Below are positions 42,132-54,358 of a stretch of 64,000 nucleotides of DNA, one piece after another. The translations under genes were made by a program, and so were the position numbers. Numbering within the stretch: position 1 is the first letter of the stretch; each line of letters begins with the position of its first letter. Under the pieces are notes generated by a model. It was not told the DNA's origin. It searched no databases and saw only the letters and a program-made list of their open reading frames with translations. Source of the stretch: Podochytrium sp. JEL0797 (taxonomy: Eukaryota; Chytridiomycota; Chytridiomycetes; Chytridiales; Chytriomycetaceae); NCBI GenBank assembly GCA_027596195.1, contig JADGJG010000013.1, forward strand, positions 40,530-104,529, in the 5' to 3' direction.

Positions 42132-45100
42132 TTATCCCGAAAACTGATAAACCGATAAAGCATTCACCCCGCCGCAAAGCTAGAAACGAAATATCAGTCA
42201 TAAAATTTTGAGCCGGGAAACCCATAAAACGAACCTCGGCGCCGTTGTTTTGACAAACCATGGTGCATGCGGTTGAAACGCGTGCGGAAAGTAAGCTCCC
42301 GCAGTAGCATTGGTTCCCCAACTCGAGACCCGCGTATTGAAAGTTTCGGGCAGCGCACGCTGCAGTGCAGCTTTCGACCGTGTGAGTCGTCTGGCCGTAT
42401 TGCAACGACGGAAGCGTTCTCATGGATGGAGAATCAGCGTAGCATCCCAAGAATGGCCATTTTGGTACAATTGGGTTGAATGCGGCCACGGCCGTGGTGT
42501 TGTACGCGTAAACTGAAATCGCCTTTGACCCACCGCACACCTACACAATTCCCAATTAGCTAACATACCCTCGTGATTGAGATGTTGGATCTTACCTCAG
42601 TTCCGTTTCCTTTGCATGGCACAGAACAGTCGGTTGAAGGGTTGGCTACAGGGGTGTTATATCCGCAAAAGCACTGGCTGCCGGACTCGAGACCTCCATA
42701 TGTGAAGCCCGTGGAATAACAAGAAGCCAAGCATGTTTCAACAGTGAGAATTGGGAGATTCCAACGCTGTGTGGGAATGGTTCTGTTGGATGGCGAATCT
42801 TGGAAACAACCGAGGTAAGGCCAGTTGGGAACGGTCGCAATCACCGGAGACGACGTCGGCGAAGTGGTATCAGGCGACGTTGTGACGCTATTTGGCAGGT
42901 AATTGGTAGTTGTGGAAGCCGACGTCGGTGAAGTGGTCGAAGAAGATTGCGTGACTCCATTTGCAAGAGAGACGGTCGTCGTGACTGTCTGGCTGGCCGT
43001 GCTTGAATCGGTCGAAGTCGAGGTCATTGTCGGAGAGCCTGTCATCGACGCGCCGCTTGCTGAAACTGCTGCCGTGACCGCAGACGCCGAAGCCGAGGAA
43101 GACGAGATTGTGGACGAAGCGGCTGAGGATACCATTGCTGCGATTGAAGTCGAGGCAGTGGACAAAGTGATTGTTGGCAACACGGCACTCGATGAAACCG
43201 CCGATGCGATTGAAGTCGAAGCGGGGAATGAGGCGTTTGTTGTCGACGCGACACTCGATGAAACCGTTGATGCGATCGAAGTCGAAACGGAGGCAGGGGA
43301 TGAAGTGAGCGCTGTCGAAGCGGCATTAGATGAAACCGCCGATGTGATCGAAGTCGAAACGGAGGATGGAATGAGTGTTGTCGACGCGGCACTCGATGAA
43401 ACCGTTGCTGCCATCGCAGAAGACGAAGTGGGGGAAATCAGATTCGTTGGCGACGTAACAGAAGATGAAACTGATGTTGCGCTAGTAACCGCGGAATTTG
43501 TTGAAAAAGAAATTGTGGGTGAACTCGCAGAAACCAGAGTGGAGGAAGCCGAAACACTGAGACTGATGGTCGCGATGCTTGCCGTCGAAGCACTTCGAGC
43601 TGTAGTCGACTGCACGGCGCTAGATGGGAGAGGCAACGATGTCGTTGGGCTTTGGAAATTGGTGACCAAACTTGAAACCGCGGAAGGCGTGTTTGCAGAG
43701 GTGGCGTAGGTGGAAGCAGTAGATGTTGAAAGGGTGCTTGATTGTGATGACTTCTGACTAGATAAAACTGAGTTGGTCTGTGTTGCGAGAATTGATGAGC
43801 TTGAGGTTGTGTTGGCCGAAATTGTGGCGGAGTTCACAGAAGCAGAACCAACAGAAGAGGAGGAAGGGAGGATGGTGCCCGAAGGAGCCGCAAGAGTTGA
43901 AGAAACCAAAGGCGTCGAAATCGAAGCAACCGCTGAAGTTGAACCAGAAGATGATGGAGAAGGCGCCGAACTCGACGTGCTCGTAGAAGAGATAGAGATC
44001 GAGCTTGGATTCATGTCAAACACAGATATGGCGGCACTCCCTCCGCAAATCTATCCGAGTTTGAGATGAGAACAAAGTCCGACGGCAGCCATAAAATCAA
44101 AAATATACCTCAGCCGCGTTGCCGGAACAAGAAATTGTGCACGCTGTCGATTCAAGTGATGGTGGCTGGCTTCCACAAAAACACTGCGTTCCCGCCTCAA
44201 CGCCCGCATACCGGAACCCACTAGCAGTGCATGCATTCAAGCAGGTTTCGATCGCAATATTCCCGAGGTTTGTCTTTAGCTTGGGTAGCACGCGTGCAGT
44301 TGCGCTGTCAGCAAAACAGCCGAGATACGCGGTATTTTGGAATGGCGAGGCAAGAGGATGGAAGAGCTCGGTGCCAGTGAACGCGATGGTTTGAAGGCCA
44401 GCGTTCGGATCGTTGGTGTTGAGGATGAAGACCGAGTTGAAAGAAACGGGAGGGGCGGCTAACAGTTTCGAAGCAGGTACCGAGAACGTGATTGGGACAA
44501 CGATTTGACCACCGGGAGGAATTTGCTGGCCTTCCACGACAGATTGGGGGCTCGTGACGATATTTCCAGTCAATGGCGGTTTCGCTTTCGAGAGAACCAA
44601 AGTGGTGTTCCCGGCGTTGGAGATGATCACGTTCAGAGTGCGAAAGGCGTTTGGGAACAAAGAGCCCATGTTCATGTCTGCAACACGGCGGAATCAGTTC
44701 CTCATTTCAACTTAGCCGACAAGAATAGCGGGACTTACTCAAGTTGTCAACCGAGTATGTGCCGTCCAAATTCTGCATTTGGAGAACCAGCTGTGGCGGC
44801 GCCGCACCGATACCAGTCAAGGTGACGGTCTGACTACCACCGTTCGACAGAACCGAAAACGAGCTTGAAAACGCACCGTTCGCGGTGGGATAGAACTGAA
44901 TAGTCGCGGACACACTTGAGCCGATCGTGAGATTCGTGCCGACCTGGATAGAAACAGGACTCAATAAGTCCGAAAATTTGTCCGAAAATCTGCTCGTACC
45001 GGAGGAAGCGATAAAGCCGAAAACGGAAGGCTTGGGAGACTGTATCCCAAAATTGTGACCACCTGATTGCCAGAATTCGACAACAACACGGCAACGTTGA

Positions 45101-47524
45101 CGGCCCCGGATCCCGACACAACACCACCAAACGAAATGACATTCGGAGTAACAAGTAATTCGGGTCCTCCGAGCTGTCCAACACCCGAGAGAGACGCGCT
45201 GAACTCGCTCGGGTTACCCGAAGATGTCATCACGAGAAGGGTTGACGCGAATGACCCGTAGCTGAGCGGCTTGAACATTACAGACACATTGAACACTTGG
45301 TTCGGTTGGACTGTCAGCGGCAAATGGGGAGAAGACACAACAGCAAAGTCTGGGTCTCCAGCAGCAAATGAAACGATATTCGTCACAATATGAGCTGTAA
45401 AGGTGACATTGACCGTGATCGAAGAGCCAACCGTAACAGTCCCAAACGCGGTGGCTGGAGCAGAGAGAGGGAAAACGGCGGGAGCTCCGAAAGAGAAAAC
45501 GCGACCATCGTTTGTGGCAGTGACAACGCGTCCACCTCCAATGGCTGGGCGAATCCATTTGCTGTACGTCCCCGGTCCAGGAGAGTGCTGTTCGCGTTTG
45601 AAATGATGTCGATCAGCTCAAGCCTTGAAGGAAATTCGAAACGTGATCACCGTATACAACTGCTGCATTTTCCCCGCCGACGGAACCGCAGAATACGCGT
45701 ACAGAGCCCCAGCACGGTCGATATACCATAGTATTCCAGAGCCAGCTTGTCCATTCAGACTCGAAATGACGGGAGAGCCAGTAAACCACGCTGGGGTGGT
45801 GGAGGTGGATCCCGCGTAAACGAAGGCGGGATTTCCGCTGGAATCTTGGTTGTATTTGTAGGCTTGGATAGATTTGGCAGATGGATAAAAGTAGAAGTAG
45901 CCTCCTTCCTGCAATTTTCGAAATCAGAATCGAAGAATCAAAACAAACTCGCAACCGCCAACACAAACCTCGGGGTAAGCAGCCGCCTGGCCGAAAACAA
46001 CTCCAGGACCAGTAATACGCTGATAAACATTGTCCGACTGACTCGGACCCTGCATAAATCCTCCAAGGCTATCCGGATTCATGACGTAAACGATCCCAGA
46101 CTTTCCGATTCCAGTCGCGATCTTGTGGCCGCCAAACGCGGGCTGTCCCGACGCGGTGGTTGTTGGAAACATTGTAAATCCGCCACTTCCAAAATCGTAG
46201 TCCACGAGGTTCAGAGGCTCATAGTCGTACATGAGGAAGAAGTCGGCGGCGGCAAGCTGCTGCGAAGCTTGAACATCCAGCCTCAAAGCGCACTGCCCCA
46301 CCATTTTTGGAGGACTGCTTCCAGGCATTGGAGAAGTGTAGGACGGACTACCGTTCGCCACCGCGAAAAAGACGGAACCGCTGCGATCCGATGCGAGTCC
46401 ACTCCCACCCATCCAAACACCCGCACCTCCACGGTTCGCGGAATCGGAATCGGTCGTCCAAGCGGCAAGGTTCTTTCCCGTGAGTTTATCGAATCCCATC
46501 ACCCAACCCGTGTAATTGAACATGTCGCAAATTCCGCCAAAGCCCACATAGATCGCGTTGTCCATGAGGAGGAGACCAGGACGCTGGAGCTGACGACCCG
46601 ATTGGAAGAACTTGCGGGGATCGTTTTGGCTGCGCATGCCGTGGAGGGAAACCGGGAAGTTTGGCCTATCGGCGAGTGTCAGGACGTCCACCGCATGGAA
46701 CACGTAGTCTGCGTTGTCGACACCGTGAACGGCTGGATTCAGATATGTTTTCCTGAAAGTTGTGAAAGTAAAAAACGATCACGACGAGGTGAAACGCAAC
46801 GTGGATTAGACTCACGCGACAAAATATGCCGTGGATGTCGCGGGATCGATCACTGGGGTTCCGAGCACTCCAACATTTGAGACAATATCCCCACACGCAG
46901 GAATATCCTAATATTTGATTGCCGTGGGTCAAACAAAGGTCAAACAATCGGGATCAGATTCAAACTGCAACTCACGTTGATTCGATCGAAAGGTGTATTC
47001 GTGTTACGGCTGCTGATGACCGTGCCGGTAACCGCATCCAAGGTGTACAAGTTGTTGTTCATTGTCGCGACAAAGACAACTGGAAAAAGCAGAGTGTTAA
47101 CTTGGTGCTTGGCTGCTCAATCAAAATTGTGCAGATCGATCGACAGAACTCAAATACTCTGCTGGTCAATGCCGAATTACATACCTTGGTTATGTCCAGG
47201 AGGAGTATAAATAAGCGGGGAAGCATACACAGGTCCAGGAGGAACTCGTTGAGTTGAAAACGAGCTTGTCACGTTCGGCAGTTGCGTTACAAACATCGGA
47301 CCAAACGCCTTGTGGTCAGACACAACTGTGGGATCAAGGCCAGCGGTGGATCTGTCGGCGAAGTGATATTCAGCACTTGGCCAAGCATGTACCCTGTACC
47401 CGATCCATTTTTGAAAATGCACTCACGAATATCCTGACCGCATGGCGCTTCCGGCGGCTGTTGTCCAGTCGGACGCGGTAATGCATCTGATGGCAACAGC
47501 GGCGAGCAAGAAGGTGTGCAGCAT
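42132..47524 (-). CDS. Very large secreted protein: beta-propeller, ASH/Ig-like repeats and three WSC domains
   Basis: Start at 47524 (MLHTFLLAAVAIRCITAS, signal peptide), end at 42132. N-terminal half is a PQQ-type propeller: SDWTTAAGSAMRSGYS, NNNLYTLDAVTG, GILWYIDRAGALYAYS, VVTATNDGRVFSFGAP. Then several ASH/Ig-like segments (FGTVTVGSSITVNVTF, FSASLSGVGQL, SGSGAVNVAVLLSNSGNQ). Then WSC 1 (YLGCFADSA...CFCGSQ), a Ser/Thr-rich linker of about 350 residues, WSC 2 (YLGCFQDSPSNRT...CFCGYN) and WSC 3 (FLGCYADSPSMRT...CYCGSL). Each WSC domain ends in a split CGG-AISV block. Most joins are in frame; near 45000 the frame must shift, by a weak-site intron or a frameshift. Wall or carbohydrate binding is expected of WSC domains. 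Confidence 0.8.
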
Positions 47525-47663
47525 CGAGGAACCAAAGTGCGCCAATTTTGTGGATCTTTTGCGGCAGTGCAATTTGGCCTGGGCGTTTTCGTTCCGATAA
47601 AGCGTTTTTCGCTGGTCCGAGGAGATAACATCGTCTTTATTGGAGGAGAAAGAATTGAAGGAA

Positions 47664-48118
47664 TCAGCCAACAATCGCGTCGACTTCAATTTCAACCAAC
47701 ATCCTCACATCAATGAATCCTGCCACTTCGACCATCGTGGCCACTGGCTCCACAGTCCCGAAATACTTGAAATGCGCTTTCCCAATCGCCTCATTGTCAC
47801 GCGCAATGTTCTTCACAAACATTCGCGTTCTCACAACGTCGCTCATGTTTGCGCCGACAGCTTCGAGAGCCTTCTTGATGTTTTCAAAGATTTGAATCGT
47901 CTCGAAACGAGGTTAGTTTGGCGTTTGCAGGTTGCTGGTGCGGTGAATCAGTGAGAACTCACCTGGAGATACGCATCGCCTTCATGCAACAACTCTCCCG
48001 TCTCAGGATCAGTGGCAGTGGTTCCAGCAACGGCAACGAATGGACCCTTCCGGACGGCACGGGAATAGCCAACGACAGGCTCCCACGGGCTTTTGGTGTG
48101 GAAGTTGGTTCGAATCAT
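47664..48118 (-). CDS. RidA/YjgF/UK114 family enamine deaminase
   Basis: Two exons, 47963-48118 and 47664-47900, 130 residues, the usual size. Landmarks: FHTKSPWEPVVGYSRAVRKG, FVAVAGTTATDPETGEL, DAYLQTIQIFENIKKALEAVGA and the C-terminal MVEVAGFIDVRMLVEIEVDAIV. RidA enzymes hydrolyse reactive 2-aminoacrylate and similar imines; in fungi they act in mitochondria or cytosol. Start at 48118 is the only suitable ATG. Confidence 0.93.
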
Positions 48119-48546
48119 ACTTTTTTCGTTTTCGGCGCTGATTCATTTTCCGATTCACCAAAACAAGCTCTGAAAATGCAATCGATTTTATTGGACAACA
48201 CGCAATTAAAACAAAAGAATTGTTCGCGAATTGGAACCTGGTGACAAAGAGAAATTCATCAGCAACGAGAAACGAGCAAGTATAGAACGAGGAGAGGCAG
48301 AAATGAGAAGAGTGGGGGTGGGAGGAGAACAAGTTCAGACGCTGTATTTTAATTCCGGATACGGACTTTTCCTCATACGATATCAGAAGAGGGAGCGCCC
48401 ACGATCATCAACACTTGTTCCATTTTCGATTCATTCGGGAAGAGGGGGGAGGAAGAATTCGAAACTCACCAACAAAACCGACCAAGCACTCCCAAAAGGT
48501 GAACAGGTTGCGCCAAAAGCACGAACGCGTCGCCACAAACACCGAC

Positions 48547-49202
48547 TTAACGGGTCTGGAAAGATCCGAGGAGGATGGAACGAGCCTCAGAGTCCTCACC
48601 AAAGTCGCGGACGACCACGCAGGAGCATCCGACAACCTTACGGGCCTCACCGTTGGCATCGATCTTGCAGAGACCAACCCACTCTCCCAACTTCTTGGCG
48701 TCAGCGACCTTGATGACGTTGATGTTGTGCTCGGCACAGAGAGCCTCGACGAGCTTGACGTACTCCTTCTCAGTGCAGGTCTCGACGTAAACGCAGAGGT
48801 GAGCCTGACGCCTGAATGAAATTGATCAGTATTGGATCACAGAAGGGGTTGATGCGGAAAGTAGGGGAATGGAAGGTTTCAATAAACTCTTCAGCAGGCT
48901 ACGAGTATCTCCAACAAGGGTCAGATCCGTCTTGAAACAAACAATAGCATATCATCGCTGAGTTTTGCAAGGGCAAAGGGGAAAGAGTCTTTCAACTGCC
49001 AATCGGGGCAAGCGAGAACGTACTTGTCAAGAGCCTTCACGGACTCACGGAGACCACGGGCAAGACCGTCGTGGATCAAGGACTTCTTGAGGACCTCTTG
49101 GAGGGCATCCTCAACGGTCATCATGGCTCCAAGGTTGGCATCGGCGGCAATCTCGACCTCAACCTCCTCAATCTCGGCAACAATTTCTTCTCCGTCAGAC
49201 AT
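48547..49202 (-). CDS. RPS12: 40S ribosomal protein S12 (eS12)
   Basis: Two exons, 49024-49202 and 48547-48811, with a 212-base intron after LDK. The 147-residue product matches the family: acidic N-terminus ([17 protein letters not shown]), [20 protein letters not shown], then after the intron [40 protein letters not shown] and [14 protein letters not shown]. The unusually long intron near the start of the gene is common in ribosomal protein genes. Confidence 0.97.
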
Positions 49203-49635
49203 GTTTGTGTAAGAGTTCGTTACTGAGAGAGGGAAGGCGGTTAGTTCGTGGTGAGGATTTCAAAGGTGATGAGCGAGTCGAGGAGAGGAGAGTGAGTCGA
49301 CGACATGCCATGTCTATGCGATTCGAATTCAGAGCACCACAGCAGCCATCCGACGGTATTCGTGCTTCAGATCACAGGGATAGTCAATGAGGATGGTATT
49401 GCTTAAGTGCCCGAGTGGCCAGATGGCGGGGATCGGTGGGGATGGGGGCATGTCGTTCAGGTGGGAATACGAACAAGAAAGTTGAGGGTTCGAAAACGCA
49501 AATCGCTTCCCTTTGGCCACAAAACACGTGCCGGGCATATTCCCCTATCTCCTTAATTTTCATTCTACGTGTGTGTAACTTGATTGTAATAACTTCGCAA
49601 AAAAAAAACAGAGGTCAAACCGTGTCCAAAAAACT
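49203..49635. other. Promoter region between divergent genes
   Basis: About 430 bases between the eS12 start (minus) and the GGCT-like start (plus). No gene is seen. Confidence 0.45.
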
Positions 49636-50421
49636 ATGCCAGAAATCGACCGGCTCTCTGCCCCACCCGGCCACGTGTATTACTTTGCCTACGGCAGCAA
49701 CATGGCACAATCAACCATGATCCGACGCAACTTCAAACCCCAAGAGACGCGCACCTGCGTTCTCCCTGGATACGTCCTCTCAATGGGCATGCGCGGAATT
49801 CCCTACTTTGAGCCCGCGTTCGCCACCATCTTCAAGCGATCGGAGGCTCCACATCTGTGCGTGAGCACCGATCCGGACGTTCATGGTGCCGTGCATCTCA
49901 TTTCCGAGGCAGAGTTTCGCCGTATTTCGTTTACGGAAGCGGGGTTTGGCCATAAAGGACTCGGGTACCAGCAGATTAAGGAGGATGTGACTCTGCTGGA
50001 TGCGAATGGGAAAGCCGTTGGAACCTGTGAAGCGGTTGCATTGGCGAATTCCGTGTCGAGCATCTCTGAGGGATATTGGCCGTCCAAGCGGTATCTCGAA
50101 CTGTGCGTCAGTGGTGCGATGCAACAGAATGTTCCAGCAGCATACATTGCGTGGCTCGCGTCGCACCCAAGTTACGACCCAGCCAAGGCGCCTCTGGCCA
50201 AGAGAATCAGCAAATGGATGTTTGGAGGAATCGTTCTTGTTCCGACATTTGGTCCGATTCTTGTGGTGTTTGCTGGCTGTTTGAAAGGCGGGGTTCAAGT
50301 GCCGTGGGTGTTTGCAAAGCTCGAAACCTTGTGCGTTTTGGCAGCGCAGACGGTGCATCGCGTTTGTTTTCAACGCTTGTTTGGGAGCGGAATCAATCAC
50401 TTGGATTTAGAGAACAAGTGA
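49636..50421 (+). CDS. Gamma-glutamylcyclotransferase-like protein with C-terminal membrane segment
   Basis: A 261-residue intronless gene. The N-terminus reads YYFAYGSNMAQSTM, the substrate-binding loop of the GGCT/AIG2 fold (usually YFAYGSN). GCYxxI-type features are replaced by HGAVHLISEAEF, which carries the expected catalytic acidic residue region. The C-terminal 60 residues include a hydrophobic stretch (FGGIVLVPTFGPILVVFAGCL), unusual for GGCT and suggesting a membrane tether. Reaction: cyclisation of gamma-glutamyl groups, probable but not certain for this branch. Confidence 0.82.
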   Translation: MPEIDRLSAPPGHVYYFAYGSNMAQSTMIRRNFKPQETRTCVLPGYVLSMGMRGIPYFEPAFATIFKRSEAPHLCVSTDPDVHGAVHLISEAEFRRISFTEAGFGHKGLGYQQIKEDVTLLDANGKAVGTCEAVALANSVSSISEGYWPSKRYLELCVSGAMQQNVPAAYIAWLASHPSYDPAKAPLAKRISKWMFGGIVLVPTFGPILVVFAGCLKGGVQVPWVFAKLETLCVLAAQTVHRVCFQRLFGSGINHLDLENK

Positions 50422-50492
50422 TATATAGAGTGCGAATAAACTGGACTTGTGATAATTAATCGCAGATCTTTTTTTTCGCCCAAATTCACAAC

Positions 50493-51571
50493 ATGGGAAA
50501 CGGAAACCTGGACACCGAACTGGACATCTTTGAATCGGTAAGAATCTGTGATGCAGTACCATAACATCAGCGTTGAACAGATCCTCACAGGGTCTCGGCT
50601 GTATCTTTGACGAGCCTCAATTCGGTGCGACCCAACTTTGATCCTCCATGAAATCTGACCCCTTCACCTCCCTCAGCTGTCGGAAACCCAGGCGAAGACT
50701 TCTCCTACACCTTCACAACCCACTTCAAATCTCACTTCCCCTCCCTGCACCCCTGCCCACCCACCACAACCCTCACCCTCTCCCTCCCGATCCCGGACCA
50801 AGACTCCTCCACAATGCTGATGGCCCATCACGTTTGGCAAGCTTGTTTTGTCCTCTGTCGATTCATTGCGGATTCGACGATTGATGTGGATGGGGCGACG
50901 GTGGTTGAACTTGGAGCGGGGGGTGGGTTGGCGTCGTTGGTGGCTGCGAGGTGTGGGGCGAGGCGGGTGGTGGTTACGGATTATCCAGATGAAGGGATTG
51001 TGAGGGCGTTGGAGAGGAGTTGTGAGAGGACGTTGACAAAGGAATCGCGATACAATCCCGCGACAAACGCGGAAGGAGCCAGTTGGGACGTGTTGGGCCA
51101 TGCATGGGGAGACAAACACACACTCGAAAAGATTACAAGGTGAGTTTTGAGATTGATTGGGGGTTTGGGTCCGCAGCTGACAATTTTGGTAGCCGAATTT
51201 CGCCGAATTCGCCGATTGTGGTCTTGATGGCCGATCTTCTCTGGATCCCGACAGCGCACATGTCCCTGTTATCAGACGTTCACTCCCTCCTATCCCTTGC
51301 TGCATCCAATGCAACCGGTGCGAAATCAAAAGCCCGCATCACAGCCGGGCTCCACACGACGCGAGAAACGATTGACGTGTTCTTTCGGAAAGCGAGGGAT
51401 TCGTTTGGATTTACCGTCCAAAAAGTGGGTGAGGTCAAAGTGGGCGCGTTTGGGTTGGAGGATGGGATGATTGAAGCAGGCGAAGATATCGGTGACGAGC
51501 GGCGGGAGTTGGAGCGAAGTGATCCCAGCGAGCGCAAGAAGTGGGTGCTTGTTTATGACATGTGGTTGTGA
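50493..51571 (+). CDS. Efm7/Nnt1-like protein methyltransferase
   Basis: Four exons (50493-50537, 50591-50624, 50677-51139, 51193-51571) give 306 residues. Order: short N-terminus, GCIFDEP, FTTHFKSH, then the SAM-binding motif VVELGAGGGLASLVAARCGA, followed by VVVTDYPDEGIV, the LGHAWGD motif and the acceptor ...VVLMADLLWIP. This is the Nnt1/Efm7 arrangement (YvGYxWG, aDllw). Efm7 methylates the N-terminus and Lys2 of elongation factor 1A in yeast; the substrate here is inferred. Confidence 0.85.
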
Positions 51572-51721
51572 TTCTTCATGTTGTCAAAAGCGCGTTTGGG
51601 GGTGCGGATTTGAATTGGCTTATTTGGCAATCCGGCAAGGGGAATCGCGAAGGCCGCGATAACGAACTATTTTTCGCAATTTCGAATTCACCCGAAAATT
51701 AAAGCTTCGCTCCGAATCGCA

Positions 51722-53651
51722 ATGGCTACGTGAGTGCCTTACCTTCTCTCTCTTCTGCTGGGTGATGATCGGATGGTTGATCTACCTGGAATGCGGTTGC
51801 GCTGCCTGGCAGCCCTGCGGATCACTTTTTGCTTCTCCTTCTGACCTCACCCAACCCACAGCGCTGATATTGGACTCATTGGATTGGCCGTCATGGTTCG
51901 TACCTCTGCACATCTCTGATCTGGATCCAGTTGCCAACCCCGCCCTTCCTTCCCAAACAGGGCCAGAACCTTATCTTGAATATGAACGACCACGGCTTCA
52001 CGGTGAGCATTTTATTTTAATCGCGCAGTCATTACCCACCCGTGATCTAAATATTCTGATCGCTTTGTCTCAACCCAGGTCTGTGCATACAACAGAACCG
52101 TCTCCAAGGTCGACCACTTCTTGGCGAACGAAGCGAAGGGTGAGTCACCCCCCAAATCAAATCCCACCAACGGGTTCAGTTATTAATGCGTATCCGGTTA
52201 ATAATAGGAACGAACATCATTGGCGCCCACTCGATCCAAGACCTCTGCTCCAAACTCAAGTCCCCGAGAAAAATCATGCTCCTCGTGAAGGCCGGATCCG
52301 CCGTCGACGATTTCATCGCCCAGATTCTCCCCTTCTTGGACCAAGGCGATATCATCATTGACGGTGGAAACTCGCACTTCCCAGACTCGATTCGTCGCAC
52401 CAAGGAGTTGGAGGCGAAGGGGTTCTTGTTTGTTGGATCGGGTGTTTCGGGTGGAGAGGAGGGTGCTCGTTTTGGACCTTCGTTGATGCCCGGTGGGTCC
52501 CCGGCTGCTTGGTGAGTGGTTTTTTGTGACCTGGTTGCTTGATTCTCGTTCTCATTCGTTTTTCGCGGATAAAAATAAGGCCCCACATCAAGCCCATCTT
52601 CCAAGCCATCGCGGCCAAGACCGTTGACGGCGAAGCCTGCTGCGACTGGGTCGGTGAGGGTGGTTCCGGTCACTACGTCAAAATGGTGCACAACGGAATC
52701 GAGTACGGTGACATGCAAATCATTTGCGAGGCCTACCAGCTGTTGAAGGATGTCGTTGGATTGAACCACGACGAAATGACGGAGGTGTTTGACAACTGGA
52801 ACAAGGGCGAGCTTGACTCGTACTTGATTGAGATTACGGCGGATATTTTGAGGTTCAGGGATGAGGATGGAAAGCCTATGGTGGAGAAGATTAGAGACTG
52901 TGCCGGACAAAAGGGAACTGGAAAATGGTGCGTTATTTGTTTGTTCTTTCTTTTATCACCAGATTTCTTACCTCGAATACGATCCCACAGGACCGCCATC
53001 TCTGCCCTCGACCTCGGAATCCCCGTCACCTTGATCGGAGAAGCCGTCTTCGCGCGTTGCCTCTCCGCCCTCAAGGACGAGCGTGTCGCCGCCAGCAAGA
53101 TCCTCGTCGGCCCCGCCAACACCACCTTCACGGGCGACAAGGCCGCCATGATTGAAGACATTCGTCAAGCCATGTACGCCGCCAAAGTCATTTCCTACGC
53201 GCAAGGATTCATGGAACTCCGTGAAGCCGCCAAAGCCGAAAACTGGAACCTCAACTACGGCGGCATCGCGCTCATGTGGAGAGGCGGATGCATCATTCGC
53301 TCCCGCTTCTTGGGCGACATTACGGGCGCGTTCAACAAGAACCCGCAGCTCCAGAACTTGCTGTTGGACCCGTTCTTTACGCAAGTGATTCACCGTTGCA
53401 TGCCGTCGTTCCGTCGTGTGGTGTCGCAGAGTGTGTTGTTGGGAGTTCCCGTTCCGGCCTTCTCGACGGCGTTGAGCTTCTTTGATGGGTACCGTAGCGC
53501 GAGAGTGCCGGCCAACTTGTTGCAGGCGCAGCGTGACTACTTTGGTGCGCACACGTACCAGCTTGAGAGTGAGGGTGAGAAGGGCAAGTGGATTCACACC
53601 AACTGGACTGGACGTGGTGGAAACATTACTTCTTCCACTTATGACGCTTAA
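51722..53651 (+). CDS. GND1: 6-phosphogluconate dehydrogenase, decarboxylating
   Basis: Several exons from ATG 51722; the first is only 8 bases. The product reads [20 protein letters not shown] (NADP-binding start, restored by splicing), [43 protein letters not shown], the signature [16 protein letters not shown] with the catalytic Lys, KGTGKW, and the C-terminal [11 protein letters not shown]. Oxidative pentose phosphate pathway, cytosol; yields ribulose-5-phosphate, CO2 and NADPH. Length (about 490) is normal. Confidence 0.97.
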
Positions 53652-54358
53652 AGGGGGTCGCGGTTATGTGTACCATTTGTTTCTCGGTTTAAACAAAGCA
53701 AATAAATCTCAGTTTGATGTATTTATGGGCTCTGATATTTATTGGAATGATGCGGATTGTTAGGCTCAGCGGATTGTATCAGAATTGAATGCTGTGTTGG
53801 ATTTCGCATGCTTTTGTGGTCAGCAGCTGTGCTTGGCTCCTCGTTCGCGATGCTTAGCTTTTGGCTTTTGCTATAAATCCAGGCCGCTTCGCCCCATTCC
53901 CCGTTTCATTCTGCAGCCAAGCATCTCTCTCCTCCCTCTCCTCATCCTGTCTCTCCGTCCACCAAGCCTGTGTTCCTCACTTAGACCCACCCAGGCCCTC
54001 GCACCGTGATCGACGAACCCCAAGCCCCGAAAGCCGTCTTTCAAAGCACTGCCTACAAATCCATAAGACCTTCTCCCTTCATTCTCCTCGATTCTTCTCA
54101 CACTGCCATCTTTCTTCCCCCCTTCGCTCCCTGCATCCTTCCCTTGAAATTTCGAACCCCCCCAAAAACAAAACCTGCCGAAAGTTTTCAAAGACCTCGT
54201 TGCGCCTCGCGTATCGCTTAAACGAAGAATCGTGACCCGTAACTTGGATTTGAAAATTTTTCGACCCGTGTTTTGTTTTTGCACTCACTCCCTCAGCCCT
54301 CTCCCTCTCTTCGAATGCGCATTTAATTATTATCATGCAAAAAATAAAGACCAAAACC
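53652..54358. other. Intergenic region, strongly pyrimidine-rich
   Basis: About 700 bases after the 6PGDH stop. Very rich in C and T (for example 53930-54130), with only short open frames. No gene is supported. Confidence 0.4.

Noticed and set aside
42903..43709. 268-codon plus-strand open frame rich in Val/Glu/Asp
   Set aside because: It is the complement of the Ser/Thr linker in the WSC gene on the other strand, and its composition is an artefact of that.
45747..46880. 377-codon plus-strand open frame
   Set aside because: It lies antisense to the propeller-coding exon, has no recognisable domain, and is explained by codon bias of the real gene.
53861..54235. 124-codon plus-strand open frame in a pyrimidine-rich region
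   Set aside because: Composition is driven by the C/T-rich DNA; no domain is visible.
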